Positions 9,517 to 18,254 of a stretch of 64,000 nucleotides of DNA are shown here, piece after piece. Within the stretch, counting starts at the first letter, position 1, and every line of letters begins with the position of its first letter. Made by a program: the position numbers and the translations under genes. The notes under the pieces were generated by a model. That model saw nothing but the letters and a program-made list of their open reading frames with translations, was not told the origin of the DNA and ran no database searches. The stretch covers positions 1,469,538 to 1,533,537 of the forward strand of contig NZ_KQ033885.1 in NCBI RefSeq assembly GCF_000967265.1, given 5' to 3'. This DNA is from Bifidobacterium mellis. GTDB taxonomy: Bacteria > Actinomycetota > Actinomycetes > Actinomycetales > Bifidobacteriaceae.

Positions 9517-10215
9517 ATGGACAAGACCGAGCAGGACAGACTGAAAAAGGCCGCCGGCATCGAGGCAGCCAAGCTGGTCGAGAACGGCATGACCGCCGGG
9601 TTGGGCACCGGGTCCACGGTCCGGTTCTTCGTGGATGAACTGGGACGGCGCGTCAAGGAAGAGGGATTGGAGTTCACCGGCGTGACCACCTCCCGGCGGA
9701 CCAAGGAGCAGGCTGAAGGCTACGGAATCCGTATCGTCGACATCGACCAGGTGGATCACATCGATGTCACCATTGACGGGGCCGACGAGGTCGACAAGGA
9801 CTTCAACGGCATCAAGGGCGGCGGCGCAGCCCTGCTCTGGGAGAAGATCGTGGCCGTCAACTCCCGAAGGATCGTCTGGATTGTGGATGAGTCCAAGGTG
9901 GTCGACACCATTGGCCGCTTCCCCCTGCCAGTGGAGGTCATCCCCTTCGGCGAGCGCCACGTCCTGGATCGTTTCAAGGAGCGCGGCTATAACCCGGTCC
10001 TGCGTCTGGACGGCCAGGGGCAACCGGTTCTGACCGACGAGCACAACCACATCATCGATCTGCACCTGGAGCGGATCGAGCACCCGCAGGATCTGGCCCA
10101 GGATCTGATCACCACCGTGGGCGTCGTGGAACATGGCCTCTTCCTCAACATGGTCGACACGGTCATCGTGGGCGATCCCAACGGACCCCGGGTCATGACC
10201 AACGCCAACAAGTGA
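9517..10215 (+). CDS. rpiA: Ribose-5-phosphate isomerase A
   Basis: This enzyme interconverts ribose 5-phosphate and ribulose 5-phosphate in the pentose phosphate pathway, which feeds both nucleotide synthesis and, in bifidobacteria, the fructose-6-phosphate shunt. The family motifs GLGTGST (near residue 30), DGADEVD and KGGGAALLWEK are all present, and the 232-residue length is normal. I chose the ATG at 9517 over the one at 9487 because GAAGGAG lies 5 bases upstream and the family starts here. A strong hairpin terminator follows about 70 bp downstream. Confidence 0.97.
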   Translation: MDKTEQDRLKKAAGIEAAKLVENGMTAGLGTGSTVRFFVDELGRRVKEEGLEFTGVTTSRRTKEQAEGYGIRIVDIDQVDHIDVTIDGADEVDKDFNGIKGGGAALLWEKIVAVNSRRIVWIVDESKVVDTIGRFPLPVEVIPFGERHVLDRFKERGYNPVLRLDGQGQPVLTDEHNHIIDLHLERIEHPQDLAQDLITTVGVVEHGLFLNMVDTVIVGDPNGPRVMTNANK

Positions 10216-10285
10216 GCGTCAGCAATCATCCCGCCTCCTGGCCGGAGGCATCCGACTGGCCACGATGACCGGCGATAATATACAT

Positions 10286-10320
10286 GAAGCCCCCCGCGTC
10301 CATTCGATGCGGGGGGCTTC
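10286..10320. terminator. Bidirectional terminator between rpiA and bS22
   Basis: A perfect 12-bp stem pairs GAAGCCCCCCGC with GCGGGGGGCTTC across an 11-base loop. It lies between two converging genes and can serve both. The T-runs on either side are weak, so the assignment rests on stem strength and position. Confidence 0.75.
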
Positions 10321-10350
10321 GTCGGCCCTGATGGGCCATAAGTCATAAAG

Positions 10351-10440
10351 CTACTTGCGCTGGTGACGAGTCTTGCGCAGCAGTTTGCGGTGCTTCTTCT
10401 TGCTCATCCGCTTGCGGCGCTTCTTGATGACAGAACCCAT
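10351..10440 (-). CDS. Small ribosomal protein bS22 (AURKAIP1/COX24 domain)
   Basis: This is a 29-residue, extremely basic protein beginning MGSVIKKRRKRMSKKKHRK and ending in KTRHQRK. It matches the short actinobacterial AURKAIP1/COX24-domain protein that was identified as the small-subunit ribosomal protein bS22 in mycobacterial ribosomes. GGAGG lies about 7 bases before the ATG, and the gene is followed by the shared terminator with rpiA. It is easily missed because of its length. The sequence pattern is distinctive, so the family call is strong despite the size. Confidence 0.9.
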   Translation of the reverse strand: MGSVIKKRRKRMSKKKHRKLLRKTRHQRK

Positions 10441-10507
10441 CCGAGCCTCCGATCCTTAGTTACCTGGAAGTGTCCAACTTGCTTATCGTACACCGCTTAC
10501 GGGACGA

Positions 10508-11161
10508 CTAAAGCGGGAAGGCCTTATAGAAAGCCTCCAGCGCTGTCCGCTGGCCCTGAGCGCGGAAGACCACGGTATCATTCTGCCAAATGACCAGCGC
10601 CTTGTGCTCGTCGCCGCCATCCGACTTCTCCAGATAGGATCCGGTGACTGTACCGCCGCTGCGAACATTGCCCGAGGCCAGCTCCTTGCCGGACATGCCC
10701 GTGGACTGGCTGTCATAGAGCGCCTTGGCATCCTCGCTCCTGGACCACTGAGCCAGATGGAGGGTCACATCCCCGCCCGATTTGCCGGTGGAGTAGACCA
10801 GGTTGTACTCCTCGATAGGCGTACGGGTGCTCCATTCGCTGTCGGAATCCGCTTTGACGCGGGCGAACTCGCCGACCGTATCGGGCATGGCCTTGAGCAG
10901 CTCGGAAGCCGAATCAGGCAGGGGCACCGCCGTGGCCTTGGGGCTGCTGGCCTGCGAGGGTTGTGAGGAGGCGGAGGCCGTGGCCTGGGCGACGGGTTCT
11001 GGGCTGCGCACCGCCCAATGAGGCCAGACAAAGGCCGACAGGAGCACCAGGACCACCACCGCCGCCAGGGCGATGACCAGACCGATCCGTCGACGACGCT
11101 GCCTGGCGTGCGCGGAGGAGTCAGAGGAAGAGGACACGGGTGCAGAAGGATTGTCAGCCAT
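10508..11161 (-). CDS. Membrane-anchored protein of unknown function
   Basis: I do not recognise the family. The 217 residues begin with a Ser/Ala-rich cytoplasmic stretch and a QRRRRR stop-transfer patch, then one membrane helix at about residues 26-47. An Ala/Ser/Pro/Thr-rich extracytoplasmic linker (50-85) and a folded outer domain (about 88-217) with predicted alternating strands follow. The topology is N-in, so the domain would sit outside the cell. GGAGG lies very close to the ATG, so the ribosome-binding site is unusual in spacing. It diverges from radA, 90 bp away. Confidence 0.7.
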   Translation of the reverse strand: MADNPSAPVSSSSDSSAHARQRRRRIGLVIALAAVVVLVLLSAFVWPHWAVRSPEPVAQATASASSQPSQASSPKATAVPLPDSASELLKAMPDTVGEFARVKADSDSEWSTRTPIEEYNLVYSTGKSGGDVTLHLAQWSRSEDAKALYDSQSTGMSGKELASGNVRSGGTVTGSYLEKSDGGDEHKALVIWQNDTVVFRAQGQRTALEAFYKAFPL

Positions 11162-11251
11162 GCCTCCATTCTCTCATGGGCAGGGTGTCGGCACTGCGAA
11201 GATGCCGTAAAAGCCCAGCTCCTCGTCCCTGAATCCCGATAGCGTGCAGGT

Positions 11252-12661
11252 ATGGCCAAGACGACGACGCAATACGTGTGCACGGAGTGCGGGTGGACCG
11301 GCGGCAAGTGGTTCGGACGCTGCCCGGAATGCGGCCAGTGGGGAACCATCGAGGAATTCCACGAAGCCCGTGTCGTAGGTGCAGGCGGGGGGCTGTCCGC
11401 ATCCGGCGGCAGCCATACGGCACCTGCGCCCCCGAAGAACGGCCTGGCCCGGCCCATCACCCGGGTAGGCACGGACCAGGTAAAGCGCATTCCCACAGGA
11501 TTCGAGGAGTTCGACCGGGTCCTGGGCGGGGGCATCGTACCCGGGTCGGTCATCCTCTTGGCCGGCGAGCCGGGCATAGGCAAGTCCACCCTCCTGCTGG
11601 AGACCGCCGGCCGAGTGGCCGACCGGGGCGGCCAGGGAGGCAAGGTGCTCTACATATCGGGCGAGGAGTCCCAGGCCCAGGTGCGGATGCGAGCCAGTCG
11701 GGTGGGAGCGCTCAAGGATTCGCTGCTGCTGGCTTCGACCACCGACCTGGCCACGGTGCTGGGGCTGATCGAGCGCGAGAAGCCGGCACTGGCCATTGTG
11801 GACTCCGCCCAGACCATCGTCTCCAGCCAGGTCGACGGCATCTCCGGGGGCTCAACGCAGGTGCGCGAAGTGGCCATCAGCCTGATCGACATGGCCAAAT
11901 CGCACGACATCCCCATCCTCCTGGTCGGCCATGTGACCAAGGACGGCTCCATCGCCGGACCGCGGACCCTGGAGCATCTGGTCGATGTGGTCTGCCAGTT
12001 CGAGGGCGACTCCCAGACCGCCCTGCGCCTGCTGAGGGCCGTCAAGAACCGTTTCGGCCCCACCGACGAGGTGGGCTGCTTCGACATGGGCGAGCAGGGC
12101 ATCGAGGAGGTCAGTGATCCCACGGGGCTCTTCCTGTCCACGACCGGGCAGGAGGTGGAGGGCACCTGCGTGACCTTCACCTTGGACGGCCACCGCAGTC
12201 TGCCCATCGAAATCCAAGCCCTGGTCACGTCATCTGTTCTGCCCACGCCCAGACGCAACACCAACGGGATCGACGCCAACCGTCTGGCCATGCTGGCCGC
12301 GGTGCTCTACCGTCACGGCCGCGTCAACCTGCTGACACGGGACCTGTATGTGTCCACCATTGCCGGCGGACTGGCCAAGGAACCCGGATGTGACCTGGCC
12401 ATCGTGGCCGCGCTGGCCAGTGCAGCCAAGTCCCGGCCAATCCTGCGCACCACCTGTGCCATGGGCGAGATATCCCTGACCGGGCAGGTCAGGCCGGTGC
12501 CTCAGCTCAACCACCGGCTGCAGGAGGCCGCCCGTCTGGGATTCACCCGGGCGCTGGTCCCGCCAGACCTGCATTCAGGCGGCCGAAAGCCCATTCAGGG
12601 ACTGGAGGTGGTCGAAGTCACCTGTCTGGCCGAGGCCCTGGAGGCTCTGGGACTGGTCTGA
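11252..12661 (+). CDS. radA: DNA repair protein RadA
   Basis: RadA is a RecA-like, hexameric ATPase that promotes branch migration of recombination intermediates. The 469 residues show the full layout: a four-cysteine zinc finger (C10, C13, C24, C27), a RecA core with Walker A GEPGIGKST at about residue 110, the RadA-specific KNRFG motif near 266, and a C-terminal Lon-protease-like domain lacking the catalytic Ser-Lys pair (GEISLTGQVRPV region). The start is the ATG preceding AKTTTQYVC, normal for the family. It stands alone between the divergent anchored protein and an amino-acid ABC operon. Confidence 0.97.
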   Translation: MAKTTTQYVCTECGWTGGKWFGRCPECGQWGTIEEFHEARVVGAGGGLSASGGSHTAPAPPKNGLARPITRVGTDQVKRIPTGFEEFDRVLGGGIVPGSVILLAGEPGIGKSTLLLETAGRVADRGGQGGKVLYISGEESQAQVRMRASRVGALKDSLLLASTTDLATVLGLIEREKPALAIVDSAQTIVSSQVDGISGGSTQVREVAISLIDMAKSHDIPILLVGHVTKDGSIAGPRTLEHLVDVVCQFEGDSQTALRLLRAVKNRFGPTDEVGCFDMGEQGIEEVSDPTGLFLSTTGQEVEGTCVTFTLDGHRSLPIEIQALVTSSVLPTPRRNTNGIDANRLAMLAAVLYRHGRVNLLTRDLYVSTIAGGLAKEPGCDLAIVAALASAAKSRPILRTTCAMGEISLTGQVRPVPQLNHRLQEAARLGFTRALVPPDLHSGGRKPIQGLEVVEVTCLAEALEALGLV

Positions 12662-12786
12662 ACCCGGTGGCAGCTGGTCCCCCTATCGCGCCCTATGGCG
12701 CTCACCTGCCGACTCGTTACCCTGCCGGACTAGGATGGAGTCGCTGGAAGACCGACACCCATCATCATCGCGAGGAGCAGATCAGC

Positions 12787-13650
12787 ATGACCATCTTCAC
12801 CAGGAAAACCATACGCAGGCTGGCGGCGGCCGCACTTACGACAGTCACGCTCATGGCCGGCGCGGCCTGTGGCTCCTCATCGAGCAGCAGCGGGCAGTCG
12901 GCGGACAAGCAGGACATCACCCAGCAGACCATCAACCCCGGCACCCTGACCATCGCCACCGGGGACCCGGCCTACGCCCCCTACGTGCAGGACAACAAGC
13001 CCGAATCCGGCAAGGGCTACGAGGCGGCCGTGGCCTACGCAGTAGCAGGGAAAATGGGCTTCGACAAGGCGCACGTCACCTGGACCAGGACCACCTTCGA
13101 CGCCGCCATCGCCCCGGGAAGCAAGGATTACGACCTGAACATCCAGCAGTTCTCCATCACCCCGGAACGCCGGCAGGCTGTGGACTTCACTCCCAGCTAC
13201 TACAACTCCACCCAGTCGCTGGTGGTCAGAAACAACTCTCCATACGCTTCCGCCACCTCCCTCGCCCAGATCAGGGACGCCAAGATAGGAGCCATGGTCG
13301 GCTCCACCTCCTACGAGATGGCCCACAAGCTGGTCAAGCCCGACATCGACACCTTCAACGACGACGTGGCCTCATCCCAGGCCTTGGACGCCAATCAGAT
13401 CGACGCGCTTGTCGTGGACACCCCCTCGGCCGTGACCATGGTCGATTCCGGGCAGGTCAAGGACGCCAAGATCCTCGGGCAGATCAAGGGCTCGCAGGAT
13501 CCTGAGGGCATGGGCATAGTCCTGCCCAAGGGCTCCAAGCTGACCCCGGCCGCCTCCAAGGCCGTCACCGCCCTGAAGAAGGATGGGACCTTGGACAAGC
13601 TGCAGAAGCAGTGGCTGCACGTCTACACCTCCCTGCCTACCCTGGGCTGA
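12787..13650 (+). CDS. Polar amino-acid ABC transporter, substrate-binding lipoprotein
   Basis: This is the extracellular binding protein of the ABC importer encoded by this and the next two genes. A basic n-region (TRKTIRR), a hydrophobic stretch and the MAGAACGSS cleavage region predict a lipid-anchored signal peptide with the Cys near residue 24, followed by a Ser-rich linker. The rest is a family 3 solute-binding fold with GKGYEAAVAYAVA, VDFTPSYYNS and IGAMVGSTSYE segments. I chose the ATG at 12787 because the signal peptide starts there and GAGGAG lies upstream; the frame is open back to 12667. The exact amino acid is unknown. Confidence 0.92.
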   Translation: MTIFTRKTIRRLAAAALTTVTLMAGAACGSSSSSSGQSADKQDITQQTINPGTLTIATGDPAYAPYVQDNKPESGKGYEAAVAYAVAGKMGFDKAHVTWTRTTFDAAIAPGSKDYDLNIQQFSITPERRQAVDFTPSYYNSTQSLVVRNNSPYASATSLAQIRDAKIGAMVGSTSYEMAHKLVKPDIDTFNDDVASSQALDANQIDALVVDTPSAVTMVDSGQVKDAKILGQIKGSQDPEGMGIVLPKGSKLTPAASKAVTALKKDGTLDKLQKQWLHVYTSLPTLG

Positions 13651-13666
13651 GGGAAGAAAGGAAACC

Positions 13667-14533
13667 TTGTCGTTCATGGCCACCTCGGCACAGGACGCGG
13701 TCAGCGATATTCAACGGGAACGGGAACGCTACGGCCGTCGACAGAATCTGCGCTCAGTGGGGATCAGCATCGCCAGTACCCTGGTGTTGGCCCTGCTGAT
13801 CGCTCTGGGGCTGCACGCCTCACCCGGCTGGCCGCGAGTCAAGCAGTCGTTTTTCTCCGGCGCCTACTTCGCCCAAGCCTTTCCCAAGGTCCTCCAGGGG
13901 CTCTGGCTCAATCTGGAGGTCCTCTTCTTCGCGGTCATCGGTGTGGCCCTGCTCGGCACCCTGCTGGCCATGATCCGCACCAGCCGGAACCCGCTGCTCT
14001 TTCCCCTGCGGGTGCTGGCCCAGGTCTACACCACGATCATGAGGGGCATCCCCATGATCGTGGTCCTCTACCTGATCGGTTTCGGCATCCCCGGACTGGC
14101 CATCTTCAACCGGATTCCGGCAGCCCTGCTGGGAACCGTGGCGGTCATCCTCTCCTATTCGGCCTACATCGCCGAGGTGCTGCGGGCCGGCTTCCAGGAC
14201 GTCGGCCCCTCCCAGAGGGCGTCTGCACGCTCACTGGGCCTGACCTCGGGGCAAACCATGCGTCTGGTAGTCATCCCCCAGGCCCTGCGCAAGGTGGCTC
14301 CGGCACTGATGAACGACTTCATCTCCATGCAGAAGGACGTGGGGCTGATCTCGGTTCTCGGAGCCGTCGACGCGGTAAGGGCGGCCCAGATCATCGTGGC
14401 CACCTCCTACAACTTCACCCCCTACGTGGTGGCCTCGGTGCTCTTCATCGCCACCTCGGTCCCCTTTATTCTTCTCAATGACTGGTATTCCAACCGGCTG
14501 CGCAAGCGCGAACAGAGCGGAGGCATGGTATGA
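13667..14533 (+). CDS. Polar amino-acid ABC transporter, permease
   Basis: This membrane subunit belongs to the HisM/GlnP type. After a charged N-terminus there are about five membrane helices starting near residue 35, and the coupling loop for the ATPase is present (EVLRAGFQDVGPSQRASARSLG). I prefer the TTG at 13667, because AAAGGA lies 5 bases upstream; the in-frame ATG at 13676 is the conventional alternative and costs only three residues. It follows the binding-protein gene by 16 bases, and its stop codon overlaps the start of the ATPase gene in the form ATGA, so translation of the two is likely coupled. Confidence 0.93.
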   Translation: MSFMATSAQDAVSDIQRERERYGRRQNLRSVGISIASTLVLALLIALGLHASPGWPRVKQSFFSGAYFAQAFPKVLQGLWLNLEVLFFAVIGVALLGTLLAMIRTSRNPLLFPLRVLAQVYTTIMRGIPMIVVLYLIGFGIPGLAIFNRIPAALLGTVAVILSYSAYIAEVLRAGFQDVGPSQRASARSLGLTSGQTMRLVVIPQALRKVAPALMNDFISMQKDVGLISVLGAVDAVRAAQIIVATSYNFTPYVVASVLFIATSVPFILLNDWYSNRLRKREQSGGMV

Positions 14534-15297
14534 GCGAACAGGCAGGCGCCGATCAGGACCAGCCGGTGCTCCGTCTGGAGGATGTGCGAAAGACCTATCC
14601 TGGCGGCAACAAGGTCCTGCGCGGCATCTCCATGACCATCATGCCTCATGAGACCGTGGCACTGCTGGGCCCATCCGGGTCGGGCAAGTCCACCCTGATG
14701 AAGTGCATCAATCTGCTGGAGACCGTCAACGACGGCAGAATCTGGCTGGGCGGCACCGACATCACCGACCCCAGGATCAACCAGGATGCCTGCCGGGCCA
14801 GAATCGGCGTGGTCTTCCAGCAATTCAACCTCTTCCCCCACATGAACGTCCTGAAAAACGTGACCCTGGGGGCCATCAAAGTCCACGGCATGCCCAAGGA
14901 CCAGGCCAGGGAGCGGGCCCTGGAACTGCTGGACCGGATCGGTATGAGGAAGAAGGCCGGAGCATACCCCGACCAGCTCTCCGGCGGCCAGCAGCAGCGG
15001 GTGGCCATCGTCCGAGCCCTGATGACCGATCCGGAACTGCTCCTGCTGGATGAGATCACCTCAGCCCTGGACCCCATGCTGGTGGGCGAGGTACTGGCCA
15101 TGGTCTCGGAGCTGACCGCCGGCGGCACCACCATCCTCATGGCCACCCACGAGATGAGTTTCGCCCATCACGCAGCCAACCGGGTGGTTCTTCTGCTGGA
15201 CGGTGTCATCGCCGAGAACGGAACTCCGGAAGAGGTCATGGACGAGTCGGAGAATCCACGCACCAGGGAGTTCTTCAGCCACTTCAGAGGGCTGTGA
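14530..15297 (+). CDS. Polar amino-acid ABC transporter, ATP-binding protein
   Basis: This is the energising subunit of the importer. Walker A GPSGSGKST (about residue 44), the Q-loop VVFQQFNLFPH, the signature LSGGQQQR (about 153), Walker B LLLLDE and the H-loop ATHEM are all intact, so it is an active ATPase of the HisP/GlnQ group. The length of 255 is normal. Its ATG overlaps the permease stop codon. The three genes form a complete import system for one polar or charged amino acid; the specificity cannot be read from the sequence. Confidence 0.95.
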   Translation: MSEQAGADQDQPVLRLEDVRKTYPGGNKVLRGISMTIMPHETVALLGPSGSGKSTLMKCINLLETVNDGRIWLGGTDITDPRINQDACRARIGVVFQQFNLFPHMNVLKNVTLGAIKVHGMPKDQARERALELLDRIGMRKKAGAYPDQLSGGQQQRVAIVRALMTDPELLLLDEITSALDPMLVGEVLAMVSELTAGGTTILMATHEMSFAHHAANRVVLLLDGVIAENGTPEEVMDESENPRTREFFSHFRGL

Positions 15298-15326
15298 GTT
15301 CCAGGGTACCCACGGCCTTACAGCCT

Positions 15327-16460
15327 TCAGTTGGCGGAGAACACTCTTCCTGTGGCCTTAGTCAGCTCCAGGGTGCGATCGGCGTCCAAGGCCAGCTGTC
15401 GTTTGAGGGGCTCCTCGCCCGCATACCGCTTCTGACCGCGCAGACGGCTGAGGAACTCCACCCGGACCCGGTGGCCGTAGAGGTCCACCCAATCCGGCCG
15501 GACGGCATTGGCCTCCAGGATTCTCGGCATCCGCTCCCCCGGGGCCAGGAAGGTCTCCTTGGTGCCGATGGAGATGGCGGCAGGCATCCGCCAGGGCGAA
15601 CCCTGAGCCAGCCGACCCTCCCGGCCCTCCGACGTCGCCATCGGATCCGTAGGCAGTCCCAGGTCAACCAGCCAGCCTGCATAGACTCCATCTGCAGGCA
15701 TCATCCCCTGACTGTCGGGAGCAAGATTGGCAGTCGGAAATCCCAAGCGGCGGCCCCGCTGCTCCCCATGGACCACTGTGCCTTGAACCATGTGCGGTCG
15801 GCCCAGAATATCCAGTGCCGTATCCACATCGCCATCCAGGATCAACTGCCGAAGGTGGGAGCTGCTCCAGGCTCTTACCCGGCGTCGCTCCAGGCCGTCA
15901 GCGTCAGGCAGGGTGCAGTCGCCGGGTCCCTGGTCGTCCACGACTTCCAGGTTGAACAGTCCTGTGTCCGCCAGGTCACCTATGGCCTCGATGTCACCGA
16001 CCCGCCCTGCACCCATCTGCGCATCACGGCCCAGGACCAGCGTCCGCATGGCCAACTGTTCGGTAAGCTGCTTGAGGAAGAACCTGTAGGACTTGGCTGC
16101 AAAGGCCAGCGTATATCGCACCACCACAGCCTGATCCAGCCCCAGCTGGGCCATCAGCCGCAGGCGCTCCTCCAGAGGCATGATCTGATCAGGGTCATGG
16201 CGGATCAGGTCCAGGGAGGGCTCAGTCATGTCATGGCTGTCAGCATAGCTATGGACCAGTTTGGGACTGGGGTCAAAGACTAGAGCCATAGGCCGGTCCT
16301 GGCCCTTGGCAGCCAGCTCTACCACCCGGCGCAGGAGGGCCTGATGACCCCGATGCATACCATCGAAGACACCGATGGTAATCACGCTGGACCGGGCCCC
16401 CAAGGTTCCCGGCCACCTGACAATGCCCGACTCATCCGGGCTGACCTGGCTGACCTTCAT
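15327..16460 (-). CDS. ribF: Bifunctional riboflavin kinase / FAD synthetase
   Basis: This enzyme converts riboflavin to FMN and then FAD in the cytoplasm. The N-terminal adenylyltransferase domain has the nucleotidyltransferase motif GVFDGMHRGHQ (about residue 31), and the kinase domain follows with GEQRGRRLGFPTANL near residue 243 and DGVYAG after it. The 377-residue length is slightly above the usual 310-330, owing to extra loops such as the GLPTDPMATSEGREG insert in the kinase domain. It lies 119 bp downstream of truB and probably extends the nusA-infB-rbfA-truB cluster, a common arrangement in bacteria. It converges with the ABC importer operon. Confidence 0.96.
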   Translation of the reverse strand: MKVSQVSPDESGIVRWPGTLGARSSVITIGVFDGMHRGHQALLRRVVELAAKGQDRPMALVFDPSPKLVHSYADSHDMTEPSLDLIRHDPDQIMPLEERLRLMAQLGLDQAVVVRYTLAFAAKSYRFFLKQLTEQLAMRTLVLGRDAQMGAGRVGDIEAIGDLADTGLFNLEVVDDQGPGDCTLPDADGLERRRVRAWSSSHLRQLILDGDVDTALDILGRPHMVQGTVVHGEQRGRRLGFPTANLAPDSQGMMPADGVYAGWLVDLGLPTDPMATSEGREGRLAQGSPWRMPAAISIGTKETFLAPGERMPRILEANAVRPDWVDLYGHRVRVEFLSRLRGQKRYAGEEPLKRQLALDADRTLELTKATGRVFSAN

Positions 16461-16579
16461 CCGCTTCCCATCACTTAGTCATGACGGCCCCCGAACCCGG
16501 GCGCCGAAAATTCCTTAAGCACTGTATTCCCACCGTCGCCCCCTGGCAAGACCCTGAGGCTGAACCCGAACCTGCCCAC

Positions 16580-17638
16580 TCAGGCCTCGGGGTGGAAGAC
16601 CACGTCCGGCTTGGCCCCGCCTCGTGGACCGGGCACCAGGATAGCAGCCAGCCGCTGCCTGTCCTCAGGTCCGGCCAGGGCGGCCGTGGGCCCGGCGACA
16701 GGCAGATCCAAGAATCCTCCGTTAGCGACTCTGGCGGACTGATCGGCATCCAGGTTCAGGGCAGGCATGCTCATGCGTGCCGCCTGCGCCAGACCTAGGG
16801 AACCATCCAACATCCCCCTCCTGTCGCGGTCAGGGACCATACGACTTCGGACAATCGTCTGACCCTGTCGGTTCCGGTAGGTGTGAGGGACCACCTGACC
16901 GCCCACAACCTTAGATTTGAGGTCGGGATCCTCCAGGTCGAACGGACCCACACGAATCCTTCTTAGGGCGGTCAGGTGGCCGCCAAAATCCAGCCGCTCG
17001 CCCAGGTCGCGAGCCAGCGCCCTGATGTAGGTGCCGCTGGAGCAGGTCACCTCCACATCCGCATCGACCACCCTGGCGCCCTGGTCGGGCAGATCCACAC
17101 GGCGAAAGTCGAGCACACGGAAGGATGCAATCCGAATGCGGCGAGGTTCCAGCCTGACCTCCTGGCCTGCGCGAGCCAGATCATAGGCCCGCCTGCCCTT
17201 GACCTTGATGGCGGAGAAGGCATCGGGCACCTGGTCGATCCAGCCGGTGAAGCAGCGATCAATCAGATCCTGCAGACCCTGGGCTGTCAGCTCGTCCACC
17301 CTCTGCGCAGCTCCAGGGCGCACCGGCAGCAAATCCCCGTCCGCATCGTCCGTCGTCGTGCCCAGTCCCAGGCGCATGGTGGCCCGGTAGGTTTTGTCAT
17401 GGCCGACGATGACCGTCAGCAACCGCGTGGCCTGGCCGAATCCAAGGACCAGCAGGCCGGTGGCCATGGGATCCAGGGTCCCGGCATGACCTACACGACG
17501 CATGCCGACGCTGGATCGAACGGCTGCCACCACGTCATGGCTGGTCACACCGCTCGGCTTGTCAACAAGGATGATGCCCGAGGTCGGTTCACCGGCGCCG
17601 GACTTTATGCCGTCCGACGGCTCAGCGGTCGGCTTCAT
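16580..17638 (-). CDS. truB: tRNA pseudouridine-55 synthase
   Basis: TruB makes the universal pseudouridine 55 in the T loop of tRNAs. The catalytic motif GHAGTLDPMATGLL, with its Asp, lies near residue 50, and the KTYRATMRLG and SCSSGTYIRALARDLG-type segments follow. The long C-terminus (after about residue 235) contains a PUA-like region and a tail. I chose the ATG at 17638 because GGAGG lies 6 bases upstream and the protein starts there in the family; the frame is open back to 17767. It overlaps the end of rbfA by 17 bases, which indicates co-translation. Confidence 0.95.
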   Translation of the reverse strand: MKPTAEPSDGIKSGAGEPTSGIILVDKPSGVTSHDVVAAVRSSVGMRRVGHAGTLDPMATGLLVLGFGQATRLLTVIVGHDKTYRATMRLGLGTTTDDADGDLLPVRPGAAQRVDELTAQGLQDLIDRCFTGWIDQVPDAFSAIKVKGRRAYDLARAGQEVRLEPRRIRIASFRVLDFRRVDLPDQGARVVDADVEVTCSSGTYIRALARDLGERLDFGGHLTALRRIRVGPFDLEDPDLKSKVVGGQVVPHTYRNRQGQTIVRSRMVPDRDRRGMLDGSLGLAQAARMSMPALNLDADQSARVANGGFLDLPVAGPTAALAGPEDRQRLAAILVPGPRGGAKPDVVFHPEA

Positions 17639-18125
17639 CCGCATCCTCCGCCGCAGGTTCATCAGGGACGGAGTCCGACCCATCGGTCTCTTCCTCGTCG
17701 TCATGCCGATATGGATCGGGGTCACCGGCATAGCTGGCATTGACCCGGGCCTTGGCCATGGCCTCATCCCGGTGACGGGCCGCGGTCAGCACATCCTCAA
17801 TTTCGGTCGCCTCGGCAGGCACCTCATCGTAGATGAAGCGCAGCGTAGGTGTCAGCCGCAGACCAGCCCGGGCACCGACCAGGGTGCGCAGCCTGCCGGA
17901 GGCCTGCCGCAGGGCCTGCTGGGCACGCTTGCGTTCCCCGGCCTCGTGACCGGACCGACCCAGCTGGGTCCAGTAGATCTTGGCTATCTGCAGGTCGTTG
18001 GTGACCCGGACCTCAGTGACGGTGACCCCTGCCAGGCGCTTGTCGTGCATCTGGGACTCCAGCGCAGAGGCCACGACCCGTTGTATCAGGGCCGCTATGC
18101 GTACAGCGCGGGGATTTCCAGCCAT
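17622..18125 (-). CDS. rbfA: Ribosome-binding factor A
   Basis: RbfA binds the 30S subunit during late maturation of 16S rRNA. The protein begins MAGNPRAVRIAALIQRVVAS, typical of the family, and contains the KH-like core with VTEVRVTNDLQIAKIYWTQ and LRFIYDE segments. The C-terminal tail after about residue 130 is acidic (Asp/Glu-rich). Two adjacent ATGs are possible; AAAGGA gives better spacing to the second, used here. It lies between infB and truB, the usual context. Two strong hairpins separate it from infB. Confidence 0.94.
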   Translation of the reverse strand: MAGNPRAVRIAALIQRVVASALESQMHDKRLAGVTVTEVRVTNDLQIAKIYWTQLGRSGHEAGERKRAQQALRQASGRLRTLVGARAGLRLTPTLRFIYDEVPAEATEIEDVLTAARHRDEAMAKARVNASYAGDPDPYRHDDEEETDGSDSVPDEPAAEDADEADR

Positions 18126-18174
18126 CATGATTCCTTTCTCGAACCGTCCATGACCAATCGTCGCATTCATGGAC

Positions 18175-18246
18175 ATCCGCCCCGGCCGGGCAGTACCCAG
18201 ACCGGGGCGGATCGCCACGGGCCATCCGACGCGCGGTCGGATGGCC
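18175..18246 (-). promoter_or_regulatory. Two perfect GC-rich hairpins between infB and rbfA
   Basis: Two adjacent inverted repeats fill the gap between the infB stop and the rbfA start. One has 11-bp arms at 18220-18230 and 18236-18246 with a 5-base loop; the other has 11-bp arms at 18175-18185 and 18202-18212. All pairs are Watson-Crick. No T-run follows on either strand, so they do not look like plain intrinsic terminators. They could act as RNA-processing or stability elements, or weaken read-through into rbfA. Confidence 0.6.
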
Positions 18247-18254
18247 GACAGGCC

